Positions 1 through 9,428 are shown, counted from the stretch's first letter. The stretch: DNA of 64,000 nt from Luteococcus peritonei (GCF_039526385.1 NZ_BAAAIX010000033.1:1-64000); one strand, 5' to 3'. Numbers and translations: made by a program. Notes: a model not told the origin generated them from the letters alone.

Positions 1-12
1 TCCACAAACGAC

Positions 13-56
13 ACGGTCCTCACAACTCCCAAAAATCGGGGTGTTGCGAGGACCGT
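13..56. repeat. Inverted repeat at left window edge
   Basis: Arms 13-26 and 43-56 pair at 13 of 14 positions, with a short CCC/GGG core inside around an A-rich loop. No T-run follows on either side. It could be the terminator of a gene left of the window or a stand-alone palindromic element; no transposase is visible nearby. Confidence 0.45.
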
Positions 57-119
57 TAGAACCCGCCGTGACCGGGGCCCTTCGTCATGCCTGGCCCGGT
101 GCTCCGGGCCGGCACCGGT

Positions 120-677
120 TCAGCGCAGCGCCTCCAGCAGGCGCGGCAGGACGCGCACCGCACGGTCGAAGACGGCGATGGAGCGCTCGGCGCGCGACAG
201 GATGACCGCACCCTCGATGGTGGCCAGCGAATGGGCCGCGAAATCGGCCGCGTCCTGGACGGACAGGCCGCCGGCCGTGTAGAGCTCGGTGAGACGCCCC
301 TCCCAGTCATGGAAGACCTGGCCGGCTGCCTCGAGCAGCTCGTCGTTGTCGGTGGCCACCGTGACCGCCACGGCGGCGCAGCCCATCGAGTACTCGCTGC
401 GTTCGAGCAGTTCCCGCCAGCCGGTGACCAGGGTGTCGAGCACGACGGCGGCGTCCTGGCCCTCGGCCTTGCCCAGGCCGTCGAGCACGATGGTGCAGCT
501 CTCCTGGAGGGCGGCGAGCACCAGCTCGTCCTTGCCCCCGGGGAAGTGGTGGTAGATGGAGCCTCGCGGCGTGGAGGTCAGCTCGATAACCTCGCTGAAG
601 CTGGTGGCCTGCAGGCCCTTGGTGGCGAGCAGTCGGGTGGCCCCCGCCACCATGCGCTCGCGCACGTCCTTTGCCAT
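120..677 (-). CDS. TetR/AcrR-family transcriptional regulator
   Basis: A 185-residue one-component repressor of the TetR family, in a shape typical of LmrA/YxaF-like members. The N-terminal helix-turn-helix lies at about residues 20-46, with the diagnostic recognition-helix pattern RGSIYHHFPGGK; the rest is the helical ligand-binding and dimerisation domain. I chose the ATG at 677 (MAKDVRERM) because it places the first helix at the N-terminus and has a G-rich ribosome site about 9 bases upstream; the frame stays open to 743. The gene is monocistronic as far as can be seen. Its target is unknown. A perfect 11-bp palindrome just upstream of the start suggests autoregulation. Confidence 0.85.
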   Translation of the reverse strand: MAKDVRERMVAGATRLLATKGLQATSFSEVIELTSTPRGSIYHHFPGGKDELVLAALQESCTIVLDGLGKAEGQDAAVVLDTLVTGWRELLERSEYSMGCAAVAVTVATDNDELLEAAGQVFHDWEGRLTELYTAGGLSVQDAADFAAHSLATIEGAVILSRAERSIAVFDRAVRVLPRLLEALR

Positions 678-694
678 GATTTTTGTCCCCCCGA

Positions 695-705
695 ACAAAG
701 TTTGT
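695..705. promoter_or_regulatory. Candidate TetR operator
   Basis: ACAAAGTTTGT is a perfect palindrome with 5-bp arms about one centre base, 18 bp upstream of the tetR start at 677. Its position fits an autorepression operator. This is inference from symmetry and place only. Confidence 0.35.
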
Positions 706-990
706 GGTGCCCCGACAACCGGGACGAGACCACTATGCCCCACGACCTATGCAGGTCATCCGGTTCAAGGAATCCCCGGACCAGTCCGCTGGCCGGTGCC
801 GCGGGACCGGCCGAACCGCTCCCCACCGACTAGGTCTGTCGTCAGAATTGTACTGCACAAGAAAATCCGGCGGCCCCTTGACGGGCGTGGCGCCCCGGAG
901 GGCTTCAAGTTAATGAGTGTGAAAGACTGGTCGGGAAGAGTTGGCGAATCATCATGAATCGACGCCGCCGGCGTGTATCTCCGCGCACGC
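706..990. other. Intergenic stretch without gene
   Basis: Between the tetR upstream region and the glpK terminator. I see no convincing reading frame, RNA gene or strong promoter here. Confidence 0.5.
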
Positions 991-1024
991 CGACGGGGCG
1001 GGACCCGCAGGTCCCGCCCCGTCG
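991..1024 (-). terminator. glpK terminator hairpin
   Basis: Perfect 15-bp stem (991-1005 with 1010-1024) closing a CGCA tetraloop, 31 bases past the glpK stop. There is no T-run, which is common for hairpin terminators in GC-rich actinobacteria. Confidence 0.7.
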
Positions 1025-1054
1025 CGCATCCTCCGGCCCGTCGGCCGGATCAGC

Positions 1055-2572
<1,518 letters not shown>

Positions 2573-2707
2573 TGCGGTGTTGCTCCACTTCGTTGTGTTG
2601 GACGTCGATGGCCCAGCGGCCGGGGGCAGCGAACCTGGTCCCATCTTGCAGCCTCGTGCCCGAAGGGAGAAGGGTCGGCGGTCGCGGTCCCATACACTTC
2701 AGCATCA

Positions 2708-2723
2708 GGTGCACCAGTGCACC
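2708..2723. promoter_or_regulatory. Candidate SorC-type operator
   Basis: GGTGCACCAGTGCACC has perfect 7-bp arms about a 2-base centre. It lies in the divergent region between glpK (start 2572) and the SorC-family regulator (start 2761). TTCAG and CTGAA flank it nearly symmetrically (2698-2702, 2730-2734). A role in controlling both genes is inferred. Confidence 0.45.
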
Positions 2724-2760
2724 ACCGGCCTGAACATACGTGCAGGGGAGGCTCTCCAGG

Positions 2761-3726
2761 ATGAACGAGCGATCCGACCAGCTCTACTCCGCCGCCTCGC
2801 TCTACTACGTGCAGGGCGAGACGATGGAGTCCATCGCGCACCAGCTCCAGGTCTCGCGTTCGACGGTATCGCGCCTTCTCAAGGAGGCAAGGGATTCCGG
2901 CGTGGTTCAGATCACCCTGGCCCGCCCTTCCGGGCCCCGTTCGCCGCTGGGGGACGCCCTGGGCCGGATGTTCGGGGTGCGGGCCCACATCGTCGCGGTG
3001 CGTGACGGGGTCTCCGACGTCACCCGGCTGGAGAGCGTGGCGCGCACCGCCGGGAGCCTGATCAGCGACGCGGTGCACGACGACATGGTGATCGGCACTG
3101 CCTGGGGCACCACCCTGGCCAGCGTGGTGCAGCACCTGCGCCCGCGCGACGTGCGGGGCACCACCGTGGTGCAGATGAACGGCGGCGCCAGCCCCACCAG
3201 CTCCGGGCTGCCCCACGTCGGCGCCATCATGACCCAGCTGGCCGACGCCTTCGGCTCCGGATTCGTGCACTTCCCGGTGCCCACCTTCTTCGACTACGCC
3301 GAGACCAAGCAGGCGATGTGGCGCGAGCGCAGCGTGCAGAACGTGGTGGACCTGCACGGCCGCATCGACCTGGCGCTCTTCGGGGTGGGCGCCCTCGACG
3401 CCGAGCTGCCCTCCCACGTCTACAGCGCCGGCTACCTCGACGAGACCGACATGCGCCAGCTGCGCGAGCAGCGCGTGGTCGGCGACGTGAACACCGTCTT
3501 CCTGCGCGAGGACGGCTCCTGGGCGGACATCCCGATCAATGCCCGCGCCTCCGGCATGACCCCTCGCGACCTGCAGCGGATCGGTCGACGGATCTGCATC
3601 GTGGCCGGTGTGGCCAAGGCGGCCCCGCTGCTGGGAGCGCTGCGCGCGAGGGTGGCCACGGATTTGGTGGTCGACGAGGCCACCGCCCGCGCCGTGCTGG
3701 CCCGGGTGCAGCACACCCAGGCCTAG
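2761..3726 (+). CDS. SorC/DeoR-type sugar-binding transcriptional regulator
   Basis: A 321-residue regulator with an N-terminal helix-turn-helix at about residues 20-42 (SIAHQLQVSRSTVSRLLKEA) and a C-terminal sugar-phosphate-sensing domain of the SorC/DeoR class (GTAWGTTLASVVQHL and LFGVGALD are typical segments). The ATG at 2761 follows a GGGGAGG ribosome site. It is divergent from glpK across 188 bp that contain a perfect palindrome, so control of glycerol or polyol use is the natural guess, though the effector cannot be read from sequence. Its stop is only 6 bp from the end of the convergent decarboxylase gene. Confidence 0.85.
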   Translation: MNERSDQLYSAASLYYVQGETMESIAHQLQVSRSTVSRLLKEARDSGVVQITLARPSGPRSPLGDALGRMFGVRAHIVAVRDGVSDVTRLESVARTAGSLISDAVHDDMVIGTAWGTTLASVVQHLRPRDVRGTTVVQMNGGASPTSSGLPHVGAIMTQLADAFGSGFVHFPVPTFFDYAETKQAMWRERSVQNVVDLHGRIDLALFGVGALDAELPSHVYSAGYLDETDMRQLREQRVVGDVNTVFLREDGSWADIPINARASGMTPRDLQRIGRRICIVAGVAKAAPLLGALRARVATDLVVDEATARAVLARVQHTQA

Positions 3727-3732
3727 CGGCGC

Positions 3733-5157
3733 TCAGCCGATCGGCCGGCCGTCGAGATCGACGTCGAGCGCCACGATGTCGCGGAACTGCTCGGTGCGAC
3801 GCAGCATGGTCTCCTTCTCGCCGTCCACCAGCAGCACGCCCGGCTCGGCGAAGGAGAAGGTGGTGGCCATCGGCACGAAGTAGGCGCCGGTGTTCATCAC
3901 GGCCAGCAGGTCGCCGGTGTGCAGCTCCGGTCCCTTCCAGGAGTGCAGCAGCGTGTCCCAGGGCGCGCAGGTGGGCCCCACCAGGCGGTAGTCGTGCTGC
4001 TCGTCGCCCTCGGCCTGGCCGGCCACCAGGATGTGGTGGTACTCGCTGACCAGGCCAGGCAGCACGTTGATGCCGGCGTCCAGGAAGAGGAAGTCGCGCT
4101 CCGGGGTGCTGCGCTCGGTGAGCACGCGGGTGGCCAGGAACTGGGTGCTGGAGGTGAGGCCACGGCCCGGCTCCAGGAAGATCCGCGGCATCGCCCGCCC
4201 GGCGCGCTCGTAGTGGGCGCGCACGTGCTCGTGGGTGACGCTGACGAAGTCCTCGATGCTCAGCCCCTCGGTGGCCGAGGGGGTGCGCAGCGGCTTGCCG
4301 TAGTGGACGTTGTGCTTGTGGTCCCTGACGCTGAAGTTGTAGGTGGTGGAGACCGCCAGGCCGCCACCCAGGTTGAGCACCTGCAGGTCGAAGCCCTCGG
4401 CGGCCAACTGGTCGACGAAGCCCAGCACCTCGTCGATCGGCCCGGCCAGTCGCTCGACGCTGCCGATGTGGCCGCCGATGTGCTGGTGCAGCCCGATGAC
4501 GTCGAGCACACCGGTCTCGCGTGCCGCCCGGAAGACCTCCAGGGCGTGGGAGGCCGGGGTGGCGAACTGGCCCTGCCAGGTGTTGGAGGTGGACACCCGC
4601 ACACCCACCGGCACCCGCTCGGCGCCCAGTTCGCGGGCGATGGCCGCGATCCGGTCCACCTCCTCGCGCTGGTTGATGTTCATGATCTGGATGCCCGAGG
4701 TGATGGCCAGGCGGATCGCCTCGTCGCTCTTGCCGGGGCCGTTGAAGATGATCCGCGAGGGCTCCACGCCCAGCTGCAGCGCCAGCCACAGCTCCAGGTG
4801 GCTGGTGACCTCCGCGCCGATCCCGAGCCGGTCCAGCAGCTGCAGCACGCCCGGCACCGGATTGGTCTTGTAGGAGTAGTAGACCTCCACCAGCGGCCGG
4901 CCGTCGGGGCCGGGCTGGGTGAAGCGCTGCACATTGGCGCGCACCTGGTCGGCGTCGACGACGTGCAGCGGGCTGCCGTGCCGTTCCACCAGTCCCTCGA
5001 GCGTGCGGCCCTGCACCAGCAGCTGGCCCTGCTCGTCGCGCTCCAGCCCCCAGTCGGCCGGGCCCAGCCGGTTGGTCTGCTGCTCACGCAGCACCACGGC
5101 CGCTGCGGCCTGCTTCACCAGCGGCTTGACCGCCTTCGTGACGTCCTTGATCTTCAC
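3733..5157 (-). CDS. PLP-dependent decarboxylase, diaminopimelate decarboxylase (LysA) fold
   Basis: A 474-residue fold-type III decarboxylase (alanine-racemase barrel plus beta domain). The PLP lysine is K97 in YYSYKTNP; other family marks are HQHIGGHIGS, LNLGGGLAV, the phosphate-binding EPGR and the active-site cysteine region GPTCAPWDT, ending in NTGAYF. A 40-residue N-terminal extension precedes the usual start of the family. I chose the GTG at 5157 because it has a GGGGGA ribosome site and gives VKIKDVTKAV. It is not in a lysine operon, so it may be a paralogue acting on another amino acid or in a specialised pathway. It is divergent from trxB. Confidence 0.75.
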   Translation of the reverse strand: MKIKDVTKAVKPLVKQAAAAVVLREQQTNRLGPADWGLERDEQGQLLVQGRTLEGLVERHGSPLHVVDADQVRANVQRFTQPGPDGRPLVEVYYSYKTNPVPGVLQLLDRLGIGAEVTSHLELWLALQLGVEPSRIIFNGPGKSDEAIRLAITSGIQIMNINQREEVDRIAAIARELGAERVPVGVRVSTSNTWQGQFATPASHALEVFRAARETGVLDVIGLHQHIGGHIGSVERLAGPIDEVLGFVDQLAAEGFDLQVLNLGGGLAVSTTYNFSVRDHKHNVHYGKPLRTPSATEGLSIEDFVSVTHEHVRAHYERAGRAMPRIFLEPGRGLTSSTQFLATRVLTERSTPERDFLFLDAGINVLPGLVSEYHHILVAGQAEGDEQHDYRLVGPTCAPWDTLLHSWKGPELHTGDLLAVMNTGAYFVPMATTFSFAEPGVLLVDGEKETMLRRTEQFRDIVALDVDLDGRPIG

Positions 5158-5297
5158 GTGTCCCCCGTGTCTCGTGTCCGCGCCATTCTTCCCCACGGCC
5201 GCTGAGCATCCGCCGTGAGCCGGGCCTCGGCAGCCGCGGCGCGGCGCGCCCTCTTCAGCCACGCTTCAGCGCGGAGCCCCGCCCGGGCCTGGCAGCC

Positions 5298-5323
5298 GGA
5301 ATAGAGCCGACGCGCCGATGGTT
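5298..5323 (+). promoter_or_regulatory. SigR/SigH-type promoter of trxBA
   Basis: GGAAT (5298-5302) and GTT (5321-5323) are separated by exactly 18 bases. GGAAT-N18-GTT is the consensus of the thiol-oxidative-stress sigma factors SigR (Streptomyces) and SigH (mycobacteria), which drive trxB-trxA in those genera. The site is 79 bp before the trxB start. Confidence 0.7.
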
Positions 5324-5364
5324 GAGCAGGGGCTGCGCACGTCCGGGCCGGGCGGTGCGCTGGG

Positions 5365-5370
5365 TAGAGT
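5365..5370 (+). promoter_or_regulatory. Possible housekeeping -10 for trxB
   Basis: TAGAGT resembles a sigma-70 -10 element, 32 bp before the trxB start; no good -35 is seen. It could give basal expression beside the stress promoter upstream. Confidence 0.3.
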
Positions 5371-5401
5371 TGCCTGCAGTCAGCAGGCGTGAGAGGACAC
5401 C

Positions 5402-6400
5402 ATGATCGAGTTGAGCGACATCACCACCGAGGCGAAGCCCGCCGAGCAGTCCGGCCAGGTGCGCGAGGTGATCATCGTGGGCTCCGGGCCGGCCGGCTAC
5501 ACCGCCGCCGTCTACACGGCCCGCGCGGACCTCAAGCCCCTGGTGATCGAGGGCGCCTTCGAGGCCGGCGGTGCGCTGATGAACACCACCGAGGTGGAGA
5601 ACTATCCCGGCTTCACCGAGGGGATCATGGGCCCCGAGCTGATGAAGTCGATGCGCGCCCAGGCCGAGCGCTTCGGTGCCGAGCTGGTCACCGATGACGC
5701 CGTCGAGCTGGACCTCACCGGGCCGATCAAGCAGGTCACCGACTCCGAGGGCAATGTCTACCGCGCCAAGGCCGTCATCCTGGCGACGGGCTCGGGCTAC
5801 CGTCGCCTGGGCCTGGCCGACGAGGACAAGTACTCCGGCCGCGGCGTGAGCTGGTGCGCCACCTGCGACGGCTTCTTCTTCAAGGACAAGCCGATCGTCG
5901 TGGTGGGCGGCGGCGACTCCGCCGTCGAGGAGGCCACCTTCCTGAGCCGCTTCGGCTCCAGCGTCACCCTGGTGCACCGCCGCGACGAGCTGCGCGCCAG
6001 CAAGATCATGGCCGCCCGCGCCATGAACGACCCCAAGATCTCCTTCGAGTGGAACTCCGAGGTGGTCTCGATGAGCGGTGACAAGGCGCTGGAGTCGGTC
6101 ACGCTGCGCAACACCCAGACCGGCGAGACCAAGCAGCTGCCGGTCAGCGGCCTGTTCGTGGCGATCGGCCACGATCCCCGCTCGGAGCTGGTCAAGGGCC
6201 AGGTGAACCTGGACGAGGCAGGCTATGTGCTGACCGAGCCCGACTCCACCCGCACCAACCTGGCCGGCGTCTTCGCCTGCGGCGACCTGGTGGACCACAC
6301 CTACCGCCAGGCCATCACGGCCGCCGGTTCCGGCTGCAAGGCCGCCCTGGACGCGGAGCACTTCCTGGCCGATCTGGCCGACGAGAACGTCCAGGCCTGA
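5402..6400 (+). CDS. trxB: Thioredoxin reductase
   Basis: FAD- and NADPH-dependent flavoenzyme that reduces thioredoxin in the cytosol. In 332 residues it shows the FAD Rossmann motif GSGPAG (27-32), the redox centre CATC (152-155), the NADPH motif GGGDSA (169-174) and the C-terminal FAD motif around GVFACGDL. Low-molecular-weight bacterial TrxB has this order and length. The ATG at 5402 follows GAGAGGA. It is the first gene of a run trxB-trxA-membrane protein-osmC, all on the plus strand with gaps of 44, 13 and -4 bp. A GGAAT-N18-GTT promoter upstream implies induction by thiol oxidation. Confidence 0.96.
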   Translation: MIELSDITTEAKPAEQSGQVREVIIVGSGPAGYTAAVYTARADLKPLVIEGAFEAGGALMNTTEVENYPGFTEGIMGPELMKSMRAQAERFGAELVTDDAVELDLTGPIKQVTDSEGNVYRAKAVILATGSGYRRLGLADEDKYSGRGVSWCATCDGFFFKDKPIVVVGGGDSAVEEATFLSRFGSSVTLVHRRDELRASKIMAARAMNDPKISFEWNSEVVSMSGDKALESVTLRNTQTGETKQLPVSGLFVAIGHDPRSELVKGQVNLDEAGYVLTEPDSTRTNLAGVFACGDLVDHTYRQAITAAGSGCKAALDAEHFLADLADENVQA

Positions 6401-6444
6401 ACTTCCCGAGCACAGTCCCCATCCCCCGAAACGAGGAGAGAAGC

Positions 6445-6768
6445 ATGAGCGCAGTCAAGGACGTCACCGACAAGACCTTCGTCGACGAGGTCGTGATGAA
6501 CCCCAAGCCCACCCTGGTGGACTACTGGGCCGACTGGTGCAGCCCCTGCAAGCAGCTCTCGCCGATCATTGACGAGCTGGCCCAGAGCCACGGCGACCGG
6601 ATCAACTTCGTGAAGATGGACACCAACGCCAACACCCAGATCCCCACCGAGCAGGGCATCCTCTCGCTGCCCACGCTCCAGGTCTGGCAGGGCGGCCAGG
6701 TGGTGAAGGTGATCCAGGGCGCCAAGACCAAGGGCGCCCTGCTCAAGGTGCTGGACGAGTACCTCTGA
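6445..6768 (+). CDS. trxA: Thioredoxin
   Basis: A 107-residue cytosolic dithiol-disulfide oxidoreductase, the substrate of the upstream TrxB. The thioredoxin fold is complete (FVDEVVMNPKPTLVDYWADW ... SLPTLQVWQGG with the cis-proline in LPTL). The redox motif reads W31-C32-S33-P34-C35, so the usual glycine of WCGPC is a serine. The start at 6445 follows GAGGAGAG. It sits 44 bp after trxB and is probably cotranscribed with it. Confidence 0.95.
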   Translation: MSAVKDVTDKTFVDEVVMNPKPTLVDYWADWCSPCKQLSPIIDELAQSHGDRINFVKMDTNANTQIPTEQGILSLPTLQVWQGGQVVKVIQGAKTKGALLKVLDEYL

Positions 6769-6781
6769 GCCAGGGCCGACG

Positions 6782-7366
6782 ATGAGCCACACACCGCACT
6801 GGTCAGACTCCAGCACCGGACCCGACGAACTGGAGGTGGCCCCGGCCCTGCGCAGCAGCCGCTTCCCGAAGTGGCTGCTGGTCCTGATGGGCGTGCTGCT
6901 CGGCGCCCTGGTGGTGGGCGGAGCCGGCCTGACCGCCTGGCGGATCAATGCCGCCAAGCCGCAGGTGGTGATCACGGCCGGGCCGTCGAAGACCCCCTTC
7001 GCGCTGGTCCCACCGCTCGCAGTGGGCGAGTACTCGCGCGATGCCAGCGCCAATGACCAGCCCTCGGTGAACCCCACCACGAAGAAGTCGGCGATCGCGG
7101 CCACCTATGCCCGCGGCGGCCAGAACAGCGTGGTGCTGCTGATGAGCCGCCCGGAGGCCGACGTCAAGAAGTTCATGACCGACATGGGCATGAACACCGT
7201 GATCCAGACCGAGGACGGCTACTGCGGCACCTCGGTGGACACCAACCGTGACGGCTGCGCCATCGTGCGCGGCAACACCGCCATCATGCTGGTGGACCTG
7301 GTGGGGCTGACCCGCACCGACCTGATGGAGCTCACCCACGACTTCGCCGACGAGCTGGACCGATGA
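6782..7366 (+). CDS. Single-pass membrane protein of unknown function
   Basis: I do not recognise this 194-residue protein. Residues 1-35 are charged and presumably cytoplasmic, then comes one strong membrane helix (about 37-60, WLLVLMGVLLGALVVGGAGL), then an extracytoplasmic domain of about 130 residues with two cysteines (YCGTSVDTNRDGCAI) that could form a disulfide. It starts 13 bp after trxA and its stop overlaps the osmC start by 4 bp, so it belongs to the thioredoxin operon. An envelope redox role would suit that context but is a guess. Confidence 0.75.
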   Translation: MSHTPHWSDSSTGPDELEVAPALRSSRFPKWLLVLMGVLLGALVVGGAGLTAWRINAAKPQVVITAGPSKTPFALVPPLAVGEYSRDASANDQPSVNPTTKKSAIAATYARGGQNSVVLLMSRPEADVKKFMTDMGMNTVIQTEDGYCGTSVDTNRDGCAIVRGNTAIMLVDLVGLTRTDLMELTHDFADELDR

Positions 7367-7791
7367 GCCGCCGCGAGGTCCGCCTGGAACGCACCAGCAG
7401 CGGCAACTACCGGGCCACCAGTCCCGACGGCGTCAGCGTCGAGGTGGGCCAGGACGAGGGTGTGATGAGCCCGGTGGAGCTGCTGCTGGCGGCTCTGGGC
7501 GCCTGCAGCGCCATCGACGTGGACACGGTGATGAGCCGACGCGGCGAGCCCGACTCCTTCGAGGTGCTGGTGGCGGGCGAGAAGGTGACCGACGAGACCG
7601 GCGGGGTGCGGATGTCCGAGCTCTCGGTCGACTTCCGGCTGGACTACGGCCAGGGCGAGGCCGGCCAGCAGGCCGAACGCCTGGTCCCGCGCCTGGTCCG
7701 CGCCTCCCACGAGAAGGACTGCACGGTCTCACGCACCATCGAGCTCGGCACCCCGGTGACCATGACGGTGGACGGCCGGCCCACCGACTGA
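7363..7791 (+). CDS. OsmC/Ohr-family protein
   Basis: A 142-residue OsmC-fold protein; the family detoxifies organic hydroperoxides or reacts with thiols. Typical segments are GQDEGVMSPVELLLAALGAC, with the first reactive cysteine in GAC, and EKDCTVSRTI, with the second in KDC. It overlaps the preceding membrane-protein gene by 4 bp (ATGA) and closes the trxB-trxA operon, which fits a role in thiol and peroxide stress. A general OsmC-like rather than a true Ohr protein is most likely. Confidence 0.88.
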   Translation: MSRREVRLERTSSGNYRATSPDGVSVEVGQDEGVMSPVELLLAALGACSAIDVDTVMSRRGEPDSFEVLVAGEKVTDETGGVRMSELSVDFRLDYGQGEAGQQAERLVPRLVRASHEKDCTVSRTIELGTPVTMTVDGRPTD

Positions 7792-7890
7792 GGCCTCGGC
7801 GAGGAAATTCACAGTTTCCGGTTCCCCGTCTGGATCGCTTGTCCACAACGAATCCTGGGCGGCGCGCCGCGCGACGTCGGCCGGCAATAC

Positions 7891-7920
7891 TGAGAAACTG
7901 ACCGATTCATTTTGAGAAAC
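7891..7920. repeat. Direct repeat TGAGAAAC upstream of rpf
   Basis: TGAGAAAC occurs at 7891-7898 and 7913-7920, exactly 22 bp apart, i.e. the same helix face two turns apart. The second copy ends 26 bp before the rpf start. Two copies of a regulator site are possible. Confidence 0.35.
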
Positions 7921-7946
7921 GCTCAGACTTGCCTACGGTGGCTCCC

Positions 7947-8564
7947 ATGAACAAGTCCACCACCATCGTCTCCATGGTCGCCGCCACCGCGCTGAGCGCC
8001 GGCGTCGGCCTCGCCACCGCCGCCCCGGCCGAGGCCGCCGGCACCGTCTGGGACCGCGTCGCCAAGTGCGAGTCGGGCGGCAACTGGTCCATCAACACCG
8101 GCAACGGCTACCACGGCGGCCTGCAGTTCAGCCGCCAGACCTGGCTGGCCTACGGCGGCGGCAAGTACGCCCCCACCGCCAACCGCGCCACCAAGGCGCA
8201 GCAGATCGCCATCGCCAAGAAGACCCTGCAGGGCCAGGGCCCCGGCGCGTGGCCCGTCTGCTCCCGCAAGGCCGGCCTGACCCGCGCCAACGGCCTGGCC
8301 GCCTACACCGGCAGCACCACCACCGCGAAGCCCGCCAAGAAGGCGACCGCGAAGAAGGCCTCCACCAGCACCAAGAAGGCCACCGCCAAGAAGGCCGCCC
8401 CGGCCGTCAAGGGCGCGCGCTACGTCACCGTGAAGAGCGGCGACACCCTGTCCAAGATCGCCAAGCGCAATGGCAAGTCCTGGCAGTCCGTGTGGAGCCT
8501 GAACAAGGCCTCCGTGCGCAATCCCAATGTCATCAAGGTCGGCCAGAAGATCCGCGTCGCCTGA
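7947..8564 (+). CDS. Secreted resuscitation-promoting-factor-type muralytic protein with LysM
   Basis: A 205-residue exported cell-wall protein. Signal peptide about 1-30 with an AEA-A cleavage site; Rpf (transglycosylase-like, lysozyme fold) domain at about 33-110 with VWDRVAKCESGGNW, where E42 is the expected catalytic glutamate; an Ala/Lys/Thr-rich linker; one C-terminal LysM domain (about 158-205, VTVKSGDTLSKIAKRNG) for peptidoglycan binding. I chose the ATG at 7947 because the signal peptide starts there. No c-di-AMP riboswitch, often found before rpf genes in actinobacteria, is visible in the 155-bp upstream gap. A clear terminator follows. Confidence 0.93.
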   Translation: MNKSTTIVSMVAATALSAGVGLATAAPAEAAGTVWDRVAKCESGGNWSINTGNGYHGGLQFSRQTWLAYGGGKYAPTANRATKAQQIAIAKKTLQGQGPGAWPVCSRKAGLTRANGLAAYTGSTTTAKPAKKATAKKASTSTKKATAKKAAPAVKGARYVTVKSGDTLSKIAKRNGKSWQSVWSLNKASVRNPNVIKVGQKIRVA

Positions 8565-8580
8565 TCCAGCACGTCTGACC

Positions 8581-8610
8581 ACGACCCCCGGCCCCACGGC
8601 CGGGGGTCGT
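8581..8610 (+). terminator. rpf terminator hairpin
   Basis: Perfect 13-bp stem (8581-8593 with 8598-8610) and a CCAC loop, 16 bp after the rpf stop; the opposing gene ends at 8728. Confidence 0.75.
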
Positions 8611-8727
8611 TGCCTGTCCAGGGAATGCCCGACGGGCGCGCTGTCCACACCACCGACCACTCGCACCCGCCAGCCCTGCGCCGTGCCATTGCCCCTGCCG
8701 AGCGGCCGCCGGTCCGACGGCAACCGA

Positions 8728-9351
8728 TCAGCGACTCCGGCCGGCCTCACGCCCGGTGGGTTCGGCCGGCGGGAGCGGCCGCGGCACCAGCCCGGCCAGC
8801 AGCTGCCAGGCCCGGTTCAGGTCCGGCTGCCAGCGCGCGGTCGCGTCCAGCCGCAGTTCCAGGCGACGGCAGCCGTCCACCCGGTGCTCCTCCACCCTCT
8901 GGAAACCCGCCTCCTCCAGCCAGGCCGCGGGCGGTTGCAGGCAGCTGCCACCCTGGGTGAGCCCCAGTGCCACCACGCTGCCGGCCTGCCCCACCAGGCG
9001 GCGGGCCAGGTGCTGCACCATCAGCTTCACCAGGTGCTCGGGCCGCTCGCCCTCCGCCCGGGTGGTGACCAGCGCCAGCAGGCAGGCGGAGTCCGGGGTC
9101 TTGCTCCAGTGCTCCAGGGGATGTCCCGCGGGCAGCTGCAGCACCGGACAGACCATCAGCTGGGCGAGGACCTCGTCGTGCTCGTCGAGCACCGCGATGC
9201 CGCACAGCCCCCACTGGTCCTGGGCGGAACGCGCCCACAGTGCCTGGGGGTCGTGGAGCAGCGGGTCGAGCCCGCCGTGGCCGCGGCAGGTGCCCGGGCC
9301 CACCGTCAGGTCCTGCGGCACCATCGGCCGCACGCGCCTGGTTCTGCCCAC
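8728..9351 (-). CDS. GNAT-like acetyltransferase (tentative)
   Basis: A 207-residue protein whose central part (about 100-160, LLALVTTRAEGERPEHLVKL) resembles the acetyl-CoA-binding strand-helix of GNAT enzymes, although the classic R/QxxGxG/A loop is not evident. The start is a GTG at 9351 because a strong GGAGGGA ribosome site lies 6 bases upstream and all longer starts lack one. It is divergent from the aminotransferase gene at 9429. Substrate unknown; a degenerate or non-catalytic GNAT fold is possible. Confidence 0.5.
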   Translation of the reverse strand: MGRTRRVRPMVPQDLTVGPGTCRGHGGLDPLLHDPQALWARSAQDQWGLCGIAVLDEHDEVLAQLMVCPVLQLPAGHPLEHWSKTPDSACLLALVTTRAEGERPEHLVKLMVQHLARRLVGQAGSVVALGLTQGGSCLQPPAAWLEEAGFQRVEEHRVDGCRRLELRLDATARWQPDLNRAWQLLAGLVPRPLPPAEPTGREAGRSR

Positions 9352-9428
9352 GTCGACTCCCTCCTCTGCCGTCCCCAAGGCTACGTCGGTCGGCCACGGG
9401 TGGAGCGGCGCGTGGCAGAGTAGGGGGC

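Noticed and set aside
5151..5160. CACGTG near the decarboxylase start as a parS site
   Set aside because: Only the central hexamer matches; flanking bases do not fit parS.
7792..7946. c-di-AMP riboswitch upstream of the rpf gene
   Set aside because: Expected by analogy, but the gap is short and none of the conserved riboswitch core is visible.
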